This document shows positions 44,901-56,970 of a stretch of DNA of 64,000 nucleotides, piece after piece. Each line of letters opens with the position of its first letter. Position 1 is the first letter of the stretch. A program made the position numbers and the translations under genes. The notes below the pieces were generated by a model. That model did not search any database, was not told where the DNA came from, and worked only from the letters and a program-made list of their open reading frames with translations. This DNA is from Nymphaea colorata. Lineage: Eukaryota > Streptophyta > Magnoliopsida > Nymphaeales > Nymphaeaceae. The DNA is taken from the NCBI RefSeq assembly GCF_008831285.2, contig NC_045142.1, positions 12,228,716-12,292,715 of the forward strand, read 5' to 3'.

Positions 44901-47900
44901 GTCTATTTCTAGATCACATGGGTGTGCCTAAACAGCTGCCACACCTGTGTCAACACTGGAGCTGGTGCTTCTCTGACACAACACATCTGGTGCGGTAAGC
45001 CGAACAGAGCCAAAACTAGCCATTTTAAATGTGTACTTGACTAAACTGGCTCTAATACAAATAGTTTATAATGACTTAAATGTAAATATAGGTAAATAAG
45101 GCTAGTAAATAGTCAACTGTACAGCAGCACCTGCATCTGCCCCTGCTGCAGCACCCACACCTTGCATCCATGTGACGTAGCTCTATATTGTTGATGAATG
45201 CTTACATGAGCAGTTACTCAAGCAAAAAAGTCTTCAGTCTTCTTTATAATGGCAAGTTTATGGCCACCATGACATGCTTAAATACCTTTCCAATAGGAAC
45301 CTTGCCAAATAGGGTTAGTTCAGCCCTGTGGTCTCTTTTGACTTTCATATTGGGCCTAATCCACACACTTTTTCTAGTCTAGGTGTATTAACTGGACTTG
45401 ACGTTCTTGTTTGAACCATGCCTTGAAGTACTTTTTAAAACTATTCATATCTCTGTGACCATAACCTGGATTTCCATTTCATCTTCACATACTGAAACAT
45501 ATAATATGTCCTCATATGATTCCAGTGTGGTGGTCCAATTGAGTCAATTGACACCTCAGTACAGGCCAAGTTCTAACTTCTAAATCTATGTATTTTAGTT
45601 TACTGTTTCCGGCTTTGACAATTCATCATAAAATGATCATGCTTTTTATCAAGGATTTGAAACTGATTGTTGAGATTGGAAGTAGACTTTCCCAACTTTC
45701 CTACCCCATATAGATATGTGTTCAATTGATACCCCAAGTTGCCTATGTAACTCGGTAAGGTTCAGGAATCTAAGAAGTTTTGGTTCTCTTCAACAATTTT
45801 CACAAAAAAGGAAACTATCTTTAAAGCCAAAACTCAGATTTCTTTCTGTTTATCAGAAAAATATATGGCACTCTGGGAATTTGAGGAACATTTATATGTG
45901 GTGCTTGGGTCCTCACCTGTACCTGAAGCTATGTCACATAGGTACGGGTATGGGTGCCGGTACCGATGTGGGTACGGGTACTGACCATTTTCAAAAAACT
46001 TAGGTGCGGGGGTACAGCCGTACATATATATAAACAATAAGAAATATTTAGAAAATATGTATCAAAATAAAGAATATACATCAACATAAACAAATAAATA
46101 ACATAGAAAATATATATCAACGGCTCTTGCAACTGTGTGTTTAAGAAACCTATAAAAAACTTTAAACATATGAACAACCAAGCAGCCTCCTAGTCAAATA
46201 TGAACATCAATCGAATTTTCACATCCAAATAATAGAATAAAAAGTAAAGTAGAAAAAAGTTAAATCAAAGTAAAATTAAGCAGTTTCAATCTATAGGTAC
46301 CCAAGTGTCAAAGTACCCATTTTGGGTACGGGTACGACGACACGGGTACGTGGACTTTACTGAAGTACCCATGTGACTTAGACCTAAAGTAGCTGTATGT
46401 TAGAGTTCTGTCTCTGGAAGTCGGTTCATCAATTCCCACAGAGAGTTAGGGCTGTAGGTAGGTTGGGTTGGGCCAAGTCTCGTATGTACAAACCCGACCC
46501 ATAAATTTGGGCGAGCTCAACTCCAGCTCTAGGTTGGGCCAGAAAGCTTGTGGACTGGACCTGAACTTGGCATTAAAAAGCTTGACCTGGTCTATTTCAA
46601 AATGTTGGATATTTTTATGTTTTGGAATATTGATATTCTTTTCTTTAGAAGGTTGCATGAACTGAAGTAAGATTACATGAAGTGTTATAGAAACTTTCAT
46701 AAAAATTAAATGTGTGATTTGTCTTTTCTTAAGATTAACAGCGACACAAAGTTAAGTATCAAATATGTGTCACATGATAATTTATTAATTAAAATGAGAT
46801 TACAAATGGCTTCTTTGGGCTTATGCAGGCTTTTCGATCAAAATTTTTTGACTGTGCTCAGCTTGCTATTGCGGTTCAGCCAAGCTTGGTCCTACTAAAG
46901 TATGGTTTGTGTCTTTGTGATGAGCAGGTCATGATACCGAGCTCAGGTTATAATCAGGTTATGAACATCCTTAGAGGCAGTCTGTGGTGTTCTGTCTTCC
47001 TTTTGTCCCTCAACTCCAAATTCAGTTCTGATTTCAATGTCAAAAAGAAAAAGTAGAAGTATAGGCCTTTCTAACATGCTATCATTTGCATAAAAAATGA
47101 CTCAGGATGAGGGAGATAGTTTGTGTTACTACTTTGTTTGACAGCTGGAATGTAACCTGAGATTGCCTACACTCATCTTAAGATTATTTTTGAGTATTAA
47201 CATGATTTTATTCAAAATCATTCAAGGGTCTGCAGTGAGTAATTTAACTTGCTAGCTTACTTAAAGGCATAGTGAAATCATTAGAAAAAACCAATATGTC
47301 AATACAATGGATCCTAATGTCCATAATCTTCACGGTCCTCCTCATTGAGCTTTTCTCCAAGCCTTGAAAACCTTTTTCAAAGTTTGATCCTTTTCATGTT
47401 ATACAATCCAATAATCCATCCTTATGCCAAGACCTAATTCCATCAAAAGATCAATCCACAACAGAACACCAAGTTAGCATATACCATACATGCCACTGTC
47501 TTCAAATGAAGCAACTGAACAAATCCTACCATTTGTTGAGTTGCTTCAAGAGAACATGTTTATGTGTTCTTTCAGTGGGCTTTTGCCTTTTATCTTTGGT
47601 GGTTGCTTCACTTTGAAATTAGATTAACTACTTAAAGAAAAATTACAACTAAAAGTACCAAATAGTTACCACATTTTTTTCTCCTTTTCTGTCCTCATTC
47701 TCTCTTTCTTCCTCTTCTCTCTCTATTTTAGGTGCACCTCCCTTTAGAACAAGGGGAATGAAGAGGATGCGTGCCCCTCATTTCCCATTTATAGGTAAAG
47801 GTGGGGGCTTGCCCTCCTGTGTCAGAGTGAGCCAAGTTAGTACTTGGTCATTTTTCTTTCCAAAGGGCTCAAAGGAATGTGGCACAGCTTGCTTTTCTTT

Positions 47901-48810
47901 CACATATGCCATTTCTTGTTGGTCAATGACATTTATATCCTTTTTGGCCCTTTTATGCCCTTCACCAACTTGGTTATTTCATGGTTGCCATTTGGTCAAT
48001 GGGCAACCTTAGGCCTCTTTGACTTCTATTTTTTCATGGATTTGGATTTTGATATTTTCTTGGGTTTCCCTTCTTTGTTTAGTTTAAGCTCCTTGGCCTT
48101 TGTAGGCCCATTTTGTTTCTTAAGTTTCAATTTATTTCTGTTTATACTTTATACCCATATTTAAAATTCTTAAAAATCCCATATTTAGCTGTCAAAAATT
48201 TCTATTTTATTCATCTTTGCTTTATTATCATATTTTTATGTTCTCAATTTTGCTGAATGTTATTGATTCTCTCTAAAATTCTCGTAATTTCGTATAAATT
48301 CTCATAAATCTCAATAAATTCATTAATAATTCCCCAAAATTGACTGAAATCCAACTTTATTGGTGATTTATATATAATGATTATATTAGAGTATGCAAAC
48401 TCTGTAAATTTGAGAACTATGTAGATGATCATAAGTCATCTAATTAAATTGACAGATGCTTTACAAATTTTCATAAGTTATTTCTTTAAAAAGTCAACAA
48501 AAACAATTTCACTTGAAAAAAATAATTTTACAGTTGACACTTTCATCTATAAGGTTTATGAAATATGTGAGTGCTGAGTGAATAGGAGGACCATGTAAAT
48601 GATTGCAGGTCGTCTAATAAGCGTGATTAATAGTTTACATGGTGCCACATGTATAGTACTTTTTCAAATAAGTTCATGGCAATTATGTTGACTTTAAAAA
48701 GATTAGTTTTTAGATAGCATCTTGCAGGCCATCAATCAAGTTGATTGGACAGTAATAATCGGCAAGTGCACATAGTTTTCATATTTATCTAGTCTGCACG
48801 TTTCATAAAC

Positions 48811-48906
<96 letters not shown>

Positions 48907-51165
48907 TGGAACAAACACAAATTAAACAAAAAAATGCACTCCTGTAAATAAAACGTGGTGAACAGAAAGAAGAAAAAAGATTACAGGAAGAAATTAGAAA
49001 AAAAGCAGAGAAGGTAACAGATTTTCTAGAAGACTAGAAAGTAGAATGAATAAGCAAAAAAGAAAAATCAGGTGTTACTTAATTTGAGGACTCATTTGTC
49101 ACCATCTAGTCCCAATTTTGTGCCCTTAGACTAGTTCAATGACTGCCAACTTGGTGAATGTTGGACTTGGATTGGTGTACTGAGTTGAATCCTCAAATAA
49201 GATGTGATTTATTTGCATCATGCATAGATTTAAGCTATGACAGAATCTTGTTTATACTTAGTGTTTGGATGACACACTCAAAATATTTGGTTTTTGTCAA
49301 AACTAGGGTTTAGAAAAATTAGTTTTTAGTTCAGTTTGGAAAACTGATTTCTGTGTTTTCATAATAGGACCAAAACACTTTATGTGTAACCTGAAGGAGG
49401 GGCAGGTTTCACTCGATTTTGAAAAATAGTTTTTGTGAGAAATGAGTTTTGGCAAAATTCATTTCTGGTGTCATCCAAACATGCCTGATCTGGCGTTTAG
49501 GAAGAAAAACTATTTTCTACATCCAAAGATGGTTTTGGGGTGTCATCCAAATGCTCCCTTAATGTTTTCCATCTTAGTCAACCTTGTCAAAACTAGGGTT
49601 TAGAGAAATTACTTTTTTAAATGCTTTTTTTTTTTGTATTCTCTGTGTGGTCTCTATCTCTCCTCTCTCCTTCCACTTCTCCTTCTCTTTGTGAAAGCCC
49701 TTTGAAAGGGAGAAGAAACCCTAATTTTGGCTCTAACTTAATGCCTTAAAGCCCTCCAACAAAAACCACCAAGTTCCTTTATGTGAGGAAAGTGTCAAGA
49801 AGCTAGGGTTTCCTTCCTTTCTGCCCGCTATGGTGGTGCAGCTTGTCATCCCCAAGCTCTTGGAGCTTCTTATCGCCAACTTCCATAAGTCAATGTCCCA
49901 GACTGAGACAGGCGATGACACACCTTCTTAGAGTTCAATACACAAGGCATTGATTACAACTATGAATTCAAGGAGCTCAACTAGCTGATCATGTCTATGT
50001 CTGTGTGGTCCCCCGACAATTTTCACCTCTTTGCTGCCATGGCTCTCTATGAGTCGAATGACTGTGATCTGCCCCCAGATATGGATTGGGATACAGAGAG
50101 AAGAAGGGACTCAAAGAGAGGGACAGTGGGAGAAAAAGAGAGTTCGATGCACACTGGAGAGGAGAACATATTTGTTAGTTGCCAAGTCATTCAAAAACAC
50201 ATCCCGGAAATGAGAAAGGGAAATGGTGGACATCATTCCTTTCTTGCTTATAGGTAGATATGTATAATAGGAAAACCTAGAAGGTAGACATTGTTGGGCT
50301 GGGTCAAAATTGATGAAGTCCACAAATGATGAATTGAGGCTCAGGTACATTAACCACGCCTGACATGATCCATGCCATGTCCTGCCATGTCTAGGCCTGA
50401 ATTGGTATTTTTATCCATGTCCTAGCATGTCAAGATGGGTGCATCGCTTCAAAAGGAGTATCCATGTGGCATGGTATCCCATGTATTATTTCACAAAATT
50501 TGATTTCCTGTAGGCAAGAACAGTTGGTATATTGGGATTATGTAAAGATTCGGTTAAGCAATTCATTAGACTGGGAATGGGACAAGCATCTCATGTGAAG
50601 GCTGATATTTTCTTTGGGGGTTCATGGATGGCTGGTAACATATTTGCTTGATCTTCTTGGGTATCATGTCATCACTCCGGTGGGAAGCAATGATATCATT
50701 TATTTCTTTGTGGATTTGTACGTCCAACCAGCATGTTTAATGCGTTGAATTAGAATAATCATTTTTTTTGTTTTTAGTCTTTTGCACAAGTTAAATGCAA
50801 CCTTGCGGACTTGCAGTTGCTCTGTTAAAGAGTGGGTAATTTTCTTTATGGTCATTTTTTGCTTTGAGTTCTATTTTATGGGGTGTGTGTCAGAATTGGC
50901 CCTTTAGCAAAGCTTCACAAATAGCTAATTGGACAACCGGGTAACTTGTGAATTCATTTTTTTGATGCAGAGGATGTATCGGATCTTCAGCAAATTGAGC
51001 TACCGTGTGTGCAAAAAGCTAGAGAAAACAATTCCTGGTTTCGATGTTATCACGGAAAAAGTTATGAACGACAGTAGTGCGAGAGAGGAGCGGCGGCTGG
51101 AAAAGAGGGCTGAGAAAAAGAGAGCAGAGGCCAGGAAAATTTATGGAAAAGATGCGTGGGATTGA
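38969..51165 (+). CDS. TIC56: TIC56, chloroplast inner-envelope translocon subunit
   Basis: Five coding exons: 38969-39701, 40379-40575, 40720-41002, 42931-43093 and 50971-51165, all with GT-AG introns in matching phases. They encode about 523 residues, against slightly over 500 in Arabidopsis TIC56. Recognisable blocks are 'WECENLPDYRHAPEVD', 'PVVQFWKRAEEIDD', 'VPGMDGRPMPRKAI' and 'FFFGLWGFRQRPYPP' in exon 1, a GYF-like 'GGWWYKDRLGRTRGP' region across exon 2, 'NGGVWPGVRIPSHALFLWAS' in exon 3, and 'LIPGLRPWEVLSIEQAMDQI' in exon 4. Exon 5 ends in a charged, coiled-coil-like tail. TIC56 is known as a nuclear-encoded member of the 1-MDa TIC complex with TIC20, TIC100 and TIC214, importing preproteins into chloroplasts. 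Oddity: the G run at 40470-40474 is one base short, shifting the frame to a TAA at 40477. Either the base is a sequence error or this copy is broken. All other sites look intact. Confidence 0.93.
39702..40378 (+). other. TIC56: TIC56 intron 1
   Basis: Donor T|GTGAGT at 39702 and acceptor TTATGCAG at 40378. It splits a codon after its first base (Asp-Phe junction). Nothing else recognised inside. Confidence 0.85.
40470..40474 (+). other. TIC56: Frameshift site in TIC56 exon 2
   Basis: Five Gs stand where six are needed to keep frame between 'KTAW' and 'IIDTNTFVWGED'. Downstream codons are clearly the conserved TIC56 sequence in the next frame. A homopolymer of this kind is a common place for assembly or sequencing error. 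Confidence 0.85.
41003..42930 (+). other. TIC56: TIC56 intron 3
   Basis: Donor AG|GTAATA at 41003 and acceptor TTTTTACAG at 42930, phase 2. T-rich, with a short local repeat ('tagttggttctctgatg', about 41380-41420). No other gene is visible inside. Confidence 0.85.
44613..44820. repeat. Two-copy tandem duplication of about 105 bp
   Basis: A segment around 'ggttgaaccattagggtc...atattatga...cccatgaggttgg' is followed by a second diverged copy at about 44721. Both end in 'actaacacactca'. No function is apparent. Confidence 0.7.
45929..46381. mobile_element. hAT-derived MITE in TIC56 intron 4
   Basis: 453 bp, non-coding. The left end CTATGTCACATAGGTACGGG and the right end inverted CTAAGTCACATGGGTAC match the termini of the hAT transposon at 32894-36448. 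Flanking 8-mers are ACCTGAAG (45921-45928) and ACCTAAAG (46382-46389), one mismatch. Subterminal GGTACGGGTA words parallel those of the larger element. It is probably mobilised in trans by a relative of that transposase. Confidence 0.88.
48814..48904. repeat. (TA)n microsatellite
   Basis: About 45 uninterrupted TA units inside TIC56 intron 4. Confidence 0.95.
49258..49562. repeat. MITE-like repeat with 'TTTGGATGACAC' ends
   Basis: The left 'cttagtgtttggatgacac' is inverted at the right as 'ggtgtcatccaaatgctccctta'; an extra internal inverted copy lies near 49467. Non-coding. The exact boundaries are uncertain. Confidence 0.45.
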
Positions 51166-52555
51166 TACTAGCATCACAGAGCAGAAAGCAATAAGTTCCA
51201 CCTTTCGTCTATTAAGTTAGAGAACAGCCCCTAGTCCATCTTGTACGTGTGATTTTGGAATATGCTTGTGAAATGAGTTCTCTCTTTCGATTCATGTAAT
51301 TGCTATGCATCTTCTGTTTACTGTTAATCATAGAAGCCTTCTATGTCCAGGTGGTTCATATATGCAAGATCAGCAGAAATTATCAAACCATGCTGAATAA
51401 CCTTTTCTAATTTATGAACATGCACATGCACTAAATTTTGGTAAATCGAAATGTGAACAAGCAAGTTGCAACAAATAGTTTTGGTTCAGTAAACATTTGA
51501 GGACAGCTGACCTTCCGATCAATTAGAGGTACTACACCAGATTCATGTTAGGTTTAATCCTGGTGGCAGCTATAATCTTTTGAGCCGGCTTCATGCAAAT
51601 TTTTCAACAACACCAATGGCAAGCAAGGGATGTAGTTCCAAGATTGAGGCTGTAATGGACGTGGGGTGTCGAAATGTGCTGGGGATTGCAGTCTTGTTTA
51701 GAAATTTTATTTGGATCTCTTCGACAAGTTCCAGATTGGAGATTTACAAAGCTCATAACATGCTAAAAATCTCTCAAACTCCTGGCCTCCATTGTCTTAA
51801 AGGTGGGCATGGCTCCCTGTGCAAACTCTCTTTTGATCTAAGGTGCGCGTCAACGCTTTGTGTAAGCTTAAGCAGACATAGGCCTTAGTTTTAAGGCACC
51901 AGGTGTGGTTGGGATTCAAACCAAAAAGTAAAAAGTAAAAACTTAATAATAGACTTCTATGAATACAATGCTTCATGAATATCCAGTAAAGATTGAGGTA
52001 AATTCATAAATGAATTTCCATTGCCAAAGGAATAGTTTGGTGGTAGAGACATTTTGTAAGTATCTTATAAATCTGCCTAAAAAATTAGAGCAAGTTTATG
52101 AAATAATAGTTTTAGTGTACAATAAACATGCTCCAATCTTTTAGGTAGATTCATGGAATACTCTCAAAGTGTTTCCTACCAAAAGACATCTACAATTCAC
52201 AAACCAGATGAGTATATATGATTTTGCTTTTCAATTCGTGGCATGTATGCCAATGTCAATATCAGCATCAAAGCTGCCTAGGCTTATCAACCTGAATTAG
52301 AACCTGTCAAATAGGCTTTAACTTGCAGAACTAGAAAACGTAAAATGCATCGAAAATAAATTTTGCTTTAAAATACCTACATGTATGAGGCTGACATGAT
52401 GATGTTCTTGGGTATCTCTTATTCTCCCTGCAACAATATTCCTTCGAAAGTCCATAGGAATCGGCTGTCATAGAACGGTGTCTAAATTGGTCCTTGCCAG
52501 TGACACAACAGCAGGCATCATGCCGAAGAATATATATGTATGCCAAGGAATATTT
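51166..52555. other. TIC56 3' region and intergenic DNA
   Basis: The first few hundred bases should hold the TIC56 3' UTR; I cannot fix the polyadenylation site. The 102-codon open frame at 51580-51888 matches nothing I recognise. No gene is supported before the tandem duplication begins. Confidence 0.5.
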
Positions 52556-52599
<44 letters not shown>

Positions 52600-52600
52600 A
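52555..52600. repeat. (TA)n(GA)n compound microsatellite
   Basis: A TA run followed by a GA run at the left edge of duplication copy A. The matching tract lies at 58507-58545. Confidence 0.9.
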
Positions 52601-52619
52601 AACAAAATAAAAATATGGA

Positions 52620-53498
52620 AATATGAATTTTAAATGTATACGAGTCTGGCCCCATATAACTTTGGCCAGCCCAATGAGTTTTTTTTATTTTTTTTATTTT
52701 TTATTTTTATCGGCATAACCAGCCCATGCCTAACACATCAAAGGCCAGCTAACTAACTGTCCATTGACTAACCAACTTTCCATCGAGTATCTGGCTCATT
52801 GCCCACCCTTAGTTGTTAGGATAGGGAGGCAACCGTGACCCCGAAAAAGAAAAAAATAATAAAAAGAGGAGCAGTTCAAGCTATTACTTGAAGCCCCATC
52901 CATTTCGCACTTTGGAAGAAAAACTTTGCAATATCAGATCAAATTAAAGCGCTGCACTAAGCTTACTTGCTATTCACCAAATTAAAAAGAGTTTCATGAA
53001 TTTTGTTAGCATAACGTTGCTAGGCACTAGGCAGTGACGAACTCCTAACTCCTCTGTAATCATTAGTTGCCTTGAGAGATTCAAATTTTTATAGATTTCT
53101 TGGACTTATCAAGATATGAGGAAGCGTTTTGTCTACGGTCTACCTGCTAAACGTGTACAATAACTTATTGTTGGTTGCACATATATGTATACATGTATAT
53201 ATACATTACATACATGCATAGATTCATGGTGGATCTGGATCTGAAACTCGGAAGGTCTTATTCTGACAAAAGGGGAAAATCAGCAACTTGCGGAGTTGCT
53301 ATTCCACAAATTTATAACGAAGTAAGTATTACGTAGCGAAAAAGCAACAGAAGACAAAGGAAAGGAGACGTTCATCACCACGAATCCTCCTTCATCAATC
53401 ATTATTACATAGTAATCTGAGTTCTAAGTAACAAACACGAGGGGGTTTAAAACAGCAGATCAGATAACCCTTCTTTTCTTCCCTTGAGAACTTGAAGT
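52620..53498. other. Region downstream of X8 gene A
   Basis: 52640-52815 is a MITE-like repeat with a 'tgcccaccctta' right end. The rest, to the X8 stop codon, is intergenic and 3' UTR on the minus strand. It is conserved in copy B (58590-59500). Confidence 0.55.
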
Positions 53499-54596
53499 TT
53501 AAGCTTTGCAGCTTCCATAGCCTGCATGGAATTTAAATGAAACAAGGCGTTAGCCGTCACTAGTCCTATATATGACGAACCTAACAAGTAATTGTTGTCG
53601 ATATTAGACTATTAAAACTATAATAAGTGTAGTATGAAGGGACACACAAATGATGTGTTCTCAGTTTATTCTTATGGGTGCTACTCTTAAAGATTATCTT
53701 TGAGATTACAAATGGTAGAATGCATAATAATTGAGTTGAAACATAAGACCATGTAGGTTCCAAAACAACTATGGACCTTAAGAACGAGGGAAAAGGAGTA
53801 GCTTTTGCCTCTCGAGTGACATCTTCCATTATAGCTTAAGACTGAATAATGAAATATTTGAGAAACCTTCTTTTTCATAAAGAGATATGAAAGTAGTGGA
53901 GCACATCAGGAAGCTTTACTTGGGTCGTCAATGACGATGAGGCCGGCGCCCCCAAAGTAGCAGAGGTGAGGGAGCCTCCCTTTGGCTTGGTAGTACAGGT
54001 TCATGGCAACGGAAGCGTGGTTAATGTAGGTGTCTGGAAGAGAGCATGGCCCTCCTGGTTTAAACACACTGCAGTTGACCTCCGCTTGAGAGCATGCAAA
54101 CTCGATGATGTTGATCAGATCGGAATCTACCGTCGAAGGCTTTGCCACGCACCATGTCATCTGTCCCGGAAGACCCTGCAACGTTTAACATGAAATCTGC
54201 AAATTAAACCAGAAGTTGCTACCAACACCACCTCCAATTTTGATTCTTTTCTTCGTTTTCTGTTTCTTCCTTCAAAATTTTCGTACTTGTTTTTGTTGAA
54301 GAAAAGGTAACTTTTGAATTTTCAGAGACACCACTTTTGAGTCTTACCTGACCGACGACCACCTGCATCCCACCTTGCAGAACTGAACAGTTGGTGCAAC
54401 AAGAAGAGTAACATCAGTTCGTAATAACAGAAGTTCTCAGTTAAGGAACCATCTAGCAGCTAAAAGAGATATTATCAGTTGCAGGAAATGAAGTAACGCT
54501 ACTGGATTTATTATATATACCAGGAGTTGTGGAAAGCAGCAGCAGAACAGCAGCAATACGCATGATAAGGAGAGCTGGTGTGGCTCCGTTTGCCAT
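53499..54596 (-). CDS. Secreted X8 (CBM43) domain protein, copy A
   Basis: Four coding exons on the minus strand: 54596-54521, 54382-54348 (35 bp), 54175-53920 and 53521-53499, all GT-AG with compatible phases, giving 129 residues. Residues 1 to about 24 are a signal peptide (MANGATPALL then a Leu/Ala/Val core), so it is probably secreted to the cell wall. The X8 domain covers 45-127: 'WCVAKP' at 45-50, 'PGGPC' at 77-81, 'NLYYQ' at 96-100, 'CYFGG' at 109-113. The six cysteines are 46, 65, 72, 81, 109 and 127. The sixth lies in the tiny last exon (YGSCKA); reading through exon 3 would give a false end without it. X8 domains bind beta-1,3-glucan (callose), as in Ole e 10 and PDCB proteins; no GPI-anchor tail is present here, unlike PDCBs. 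Its paralogue is at 59501-60559. Confidence 0.88.
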
Positions 54597-54706
54597 TGGT
54601 ATCACAGACGGAGGAAGATGACTCAGGAATCGGCTGCCGGACGTACTGAAGACTCGACTGCACTGGTGTAATTCAAGTTGGGAGGAGTTGTGCGACTGAC
54701 CGGTGC

Positions 54707-54713
54707 TTATATA
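54707..54713 (-). promoter_or_regulatory. TATA box of X8 gene A
   Basis: TATATAA on the minus strand, within CTATATAAGCAC, about 111 bases upstream of the ATG. It is conserved in copy B. Confidence 0.75.
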
Positions 54714-54720
54714 GAGGGAT

Positions 54721-55597
54721 AGAAGAAAAGCGTGTTTCGTAAGATTTTGAAACTGAACTGGTTCTGGTTTGAACTTGGTGGTAGTTCGAATCTCAGAAAC
54801 TGATTAGCTAAGAATAGGAGTCACGCGGAGATGCATCCCCACTTGCTACTTTAGCGTTTTTCGGCATTATGAACACCGTCATGAAAATTTTAAATATTTC
54901 CCGTTTTTGGGACTAGTCCATGACTAATCGCCAAATGATGGAAGAGCTCGTTTTATGAATTCCACTTTTGCCATCTGAAAGGGGAATCCTTTTCTTTAAC
55001 ATCAAGGGCATTTTTGTCATCTTCAACCACAAAACATGAGATATCATATTACGGTAATATCTCATGTTAGGGTAACTTGAAACGTTTGTATGTGGCAATT
55101 CACTAGAGAAGAAAGCCACCGTCCCTTTCCCTGCTCACAGGTTCAAGAGTTATTTCAAGATTTCATATATGGTAAAAAACTTCAATACCCGGTGAAATAC
55201 TCATGCAAATGGCAAATGAATTTGTAATTAATATATATAAGACGCCCAGGGAACTGTCAGTTGCCAATAACTGGTGAACACATTTTGAGAAAATCCAGTT
55301 TTTTTTCATATGATCTTCAACATGTTAGTAATTAGCTCATATCATCATTAAAAAATAATAAAATATAGTCGCATGCATTGGTTTAAAAAAAAATGAATAC
55401 AAGATCGTTCTTTATCTCTAATGCGTCCTTATTTCATACATCCACCCACTGGCCGCGCGCTTAAACTAAAGCCTAGTAATAAAGAGGAACTCCGATATGT
55501 ATATGTCTTTGGTTGAGAAAATTATTTTATCATAACGCATCATGATCCGGTTGGGCGCGGCAACTTCTTAATTTTATGCAAACGATGTGATCTTCAG

Positions 55598-55637
<40 letters not shown>

Positions 55638-56605
55638 TGAATAGTTACTTTGGTTATTGCAGATAAAGAACGAGCACTTCCCAGTTTAAAACTTATAATA
55701 AACTTTACATATATTTATGAACATTCTCTAATTATGCATAACAATTTGTGCTGCAAGCAGTAGAACGGGGTATTTTAGGGAAGGTCGACCAATTCTTCTT
55801 CAAAACATTCTTCTTTGCTGGACTGCTCTCTACCGCCGTAGCAAGTACAAACACATAATGTTTCGAGCCACCACGAAAGTTTTCTCCCGACATGAGATTG
55901 CCCACACGAGGCTGATACAGAGTATCCTCTTGTTATGATTGTTTAGACCCTTGCATTTTGTGCTACATGAAATGAATTTATTGATAGTCTAACATAGACC
56001 ATTTATCCATGTAGGTGTACTTGTGGCTGTGATTCATTGTAGATGATATCCCTGTGATTCATTGTAGATGATATCCAAAGTAAAAATAGAGAAAAAAGAT
56101 GACGATAAAAGTCCACTTTTGAGCTCGTACTTGTATGAAGAGCTCGAAAAGCAAAATTTTATTGAAAAGTTTTGGACATTTTTGGAAAATTTTGAAAAGA
56201 ATGCTTTGAAGAAAAGGGGAGCTCGATGGATTGTGCTCTCTTGACTTGGGGCTTCTTTCTGTTTCCTTTGATGGTGTTTTTCTTGGGGAGAGGAAGAGAG
56301 AAACAGAGGAAGAAACTTGTTCTCCACTCATTTGAACCAATAAAGGGATTGGAAGAGAACAGAAAGTGAGAGATTGAGAAGGAAGTAGCTTCCTTTGTTA
56401 TTTAGGCCTGTTCTCTCATTCTTTTCTCTTTATTTGTTAAGATTCAGGAACGGAAAAGAGAGTTTTGCATGCTCATCTTTAGGTGATATTCTTTCACTTC
56501 TATCTTTTATTTGCATTGTTGCATATCCATTTTGGTGATTATAAGCTTTTTGGTATGTTTCATTATATACGCCCCTTTATAGCTATTCTTATATCACATA
56601 GTGGA
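54721..56605. other. Upstream region of X8 gene A, no further gene
   Basis: Promoter-side DNA (conserved with copy B up to about 55165), then about 470 bp private to copy A, including (TA)n at 55600-55633, then sequence shared with copy B again (56050-56350). The overlapping open frames at 56034-56340 (minus) have a counterpart in copy B that is not kept in frame, so I do not call a gene. Confidence 0.5.
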
Positions 56606-56970
56606 TTAGAGATCTCTTAGATAATATGGGTTTTATTTTGGAGCTCAGGTGGGAGTATCTTGTTTTTATGTGTATGGTAAAGAAGTGTTCATTTACAAGA
56701 GATCTCTTAGATAATATGGGTTTTATTTTGGAGCTCAGGTGGGAGTATCTTGTTTTTATGTGTATGGTAAAGAAGTGTTCATTTACAAGAGATCTCTTAG
56801 ATAATATGGGTTTTATTTTGGGGCTCAGGTGGGAGTATCTTGTTTTTATGTGTATGGTAAAGAAGTGTTCATTTACAAGAGATCTCTTAGATAATATGGG
56901 TTTTATTTTGGAGCTCAGGTGGGAGTATCTTGTTTTTATGTGTATGGTAAAGAAGTGTTTATTTACAAGT
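56606..56970. repeat. 90-bp tandem array, four copies
   Basis: Four nearly identical 90-bp units starting 'gagatctcttagataatatg'. Because 90 is a multiple of three, the array creates a false 128-codon open frame with 30-residue repeats. Copy B has only one partial unit (about 62605-62660). Confidence 0.95.

Larger units (their letters stand above)
43094..50970 (+). other. TIC56: TIC56 intron 4, very long and filled with repeats
   Basis: Donor AAG|GTAGTG at 43094 and acceptor TTTTTGATGCAG at 50970, phase 0, 7877 bp. It holds a tandem duplication (about 44613-44820), a hAT-derived MITE (45929-46381), a TA microsatellite (48814-48904) and a MITE-like repeat (about 49258-49562). Two exon-like stretches also lie inside: 46829-46927 (99 bp, open, multiple of three) and 50514-50634 (121 bp, open). 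Neither matches known TIC56 sequence. A fragment at about 46446-46600 resembles the GC-rich shoulder of the MITEs near 1049. No separate gene could be supported. Confidence 0.8.

Noticed and set aside
48736-48918. Open frame of alternating Tyr and Ile
   Set aside because: It is the TA microsatellite translated.
53906-54181. X8 gene as a single 91-residue exon ending DPSKAS
   Set aside because: It lacks a signal peptide and the sixth cysteine. The four-exon model supplies both with consistent splice phases in both copies.
56034-56340. Minus-strand frames of 93 and 97 codons in duplication copy A
   Set aside because: The two overlap in different frames, the region is repeat-like, and neither frame is kept in copy B.
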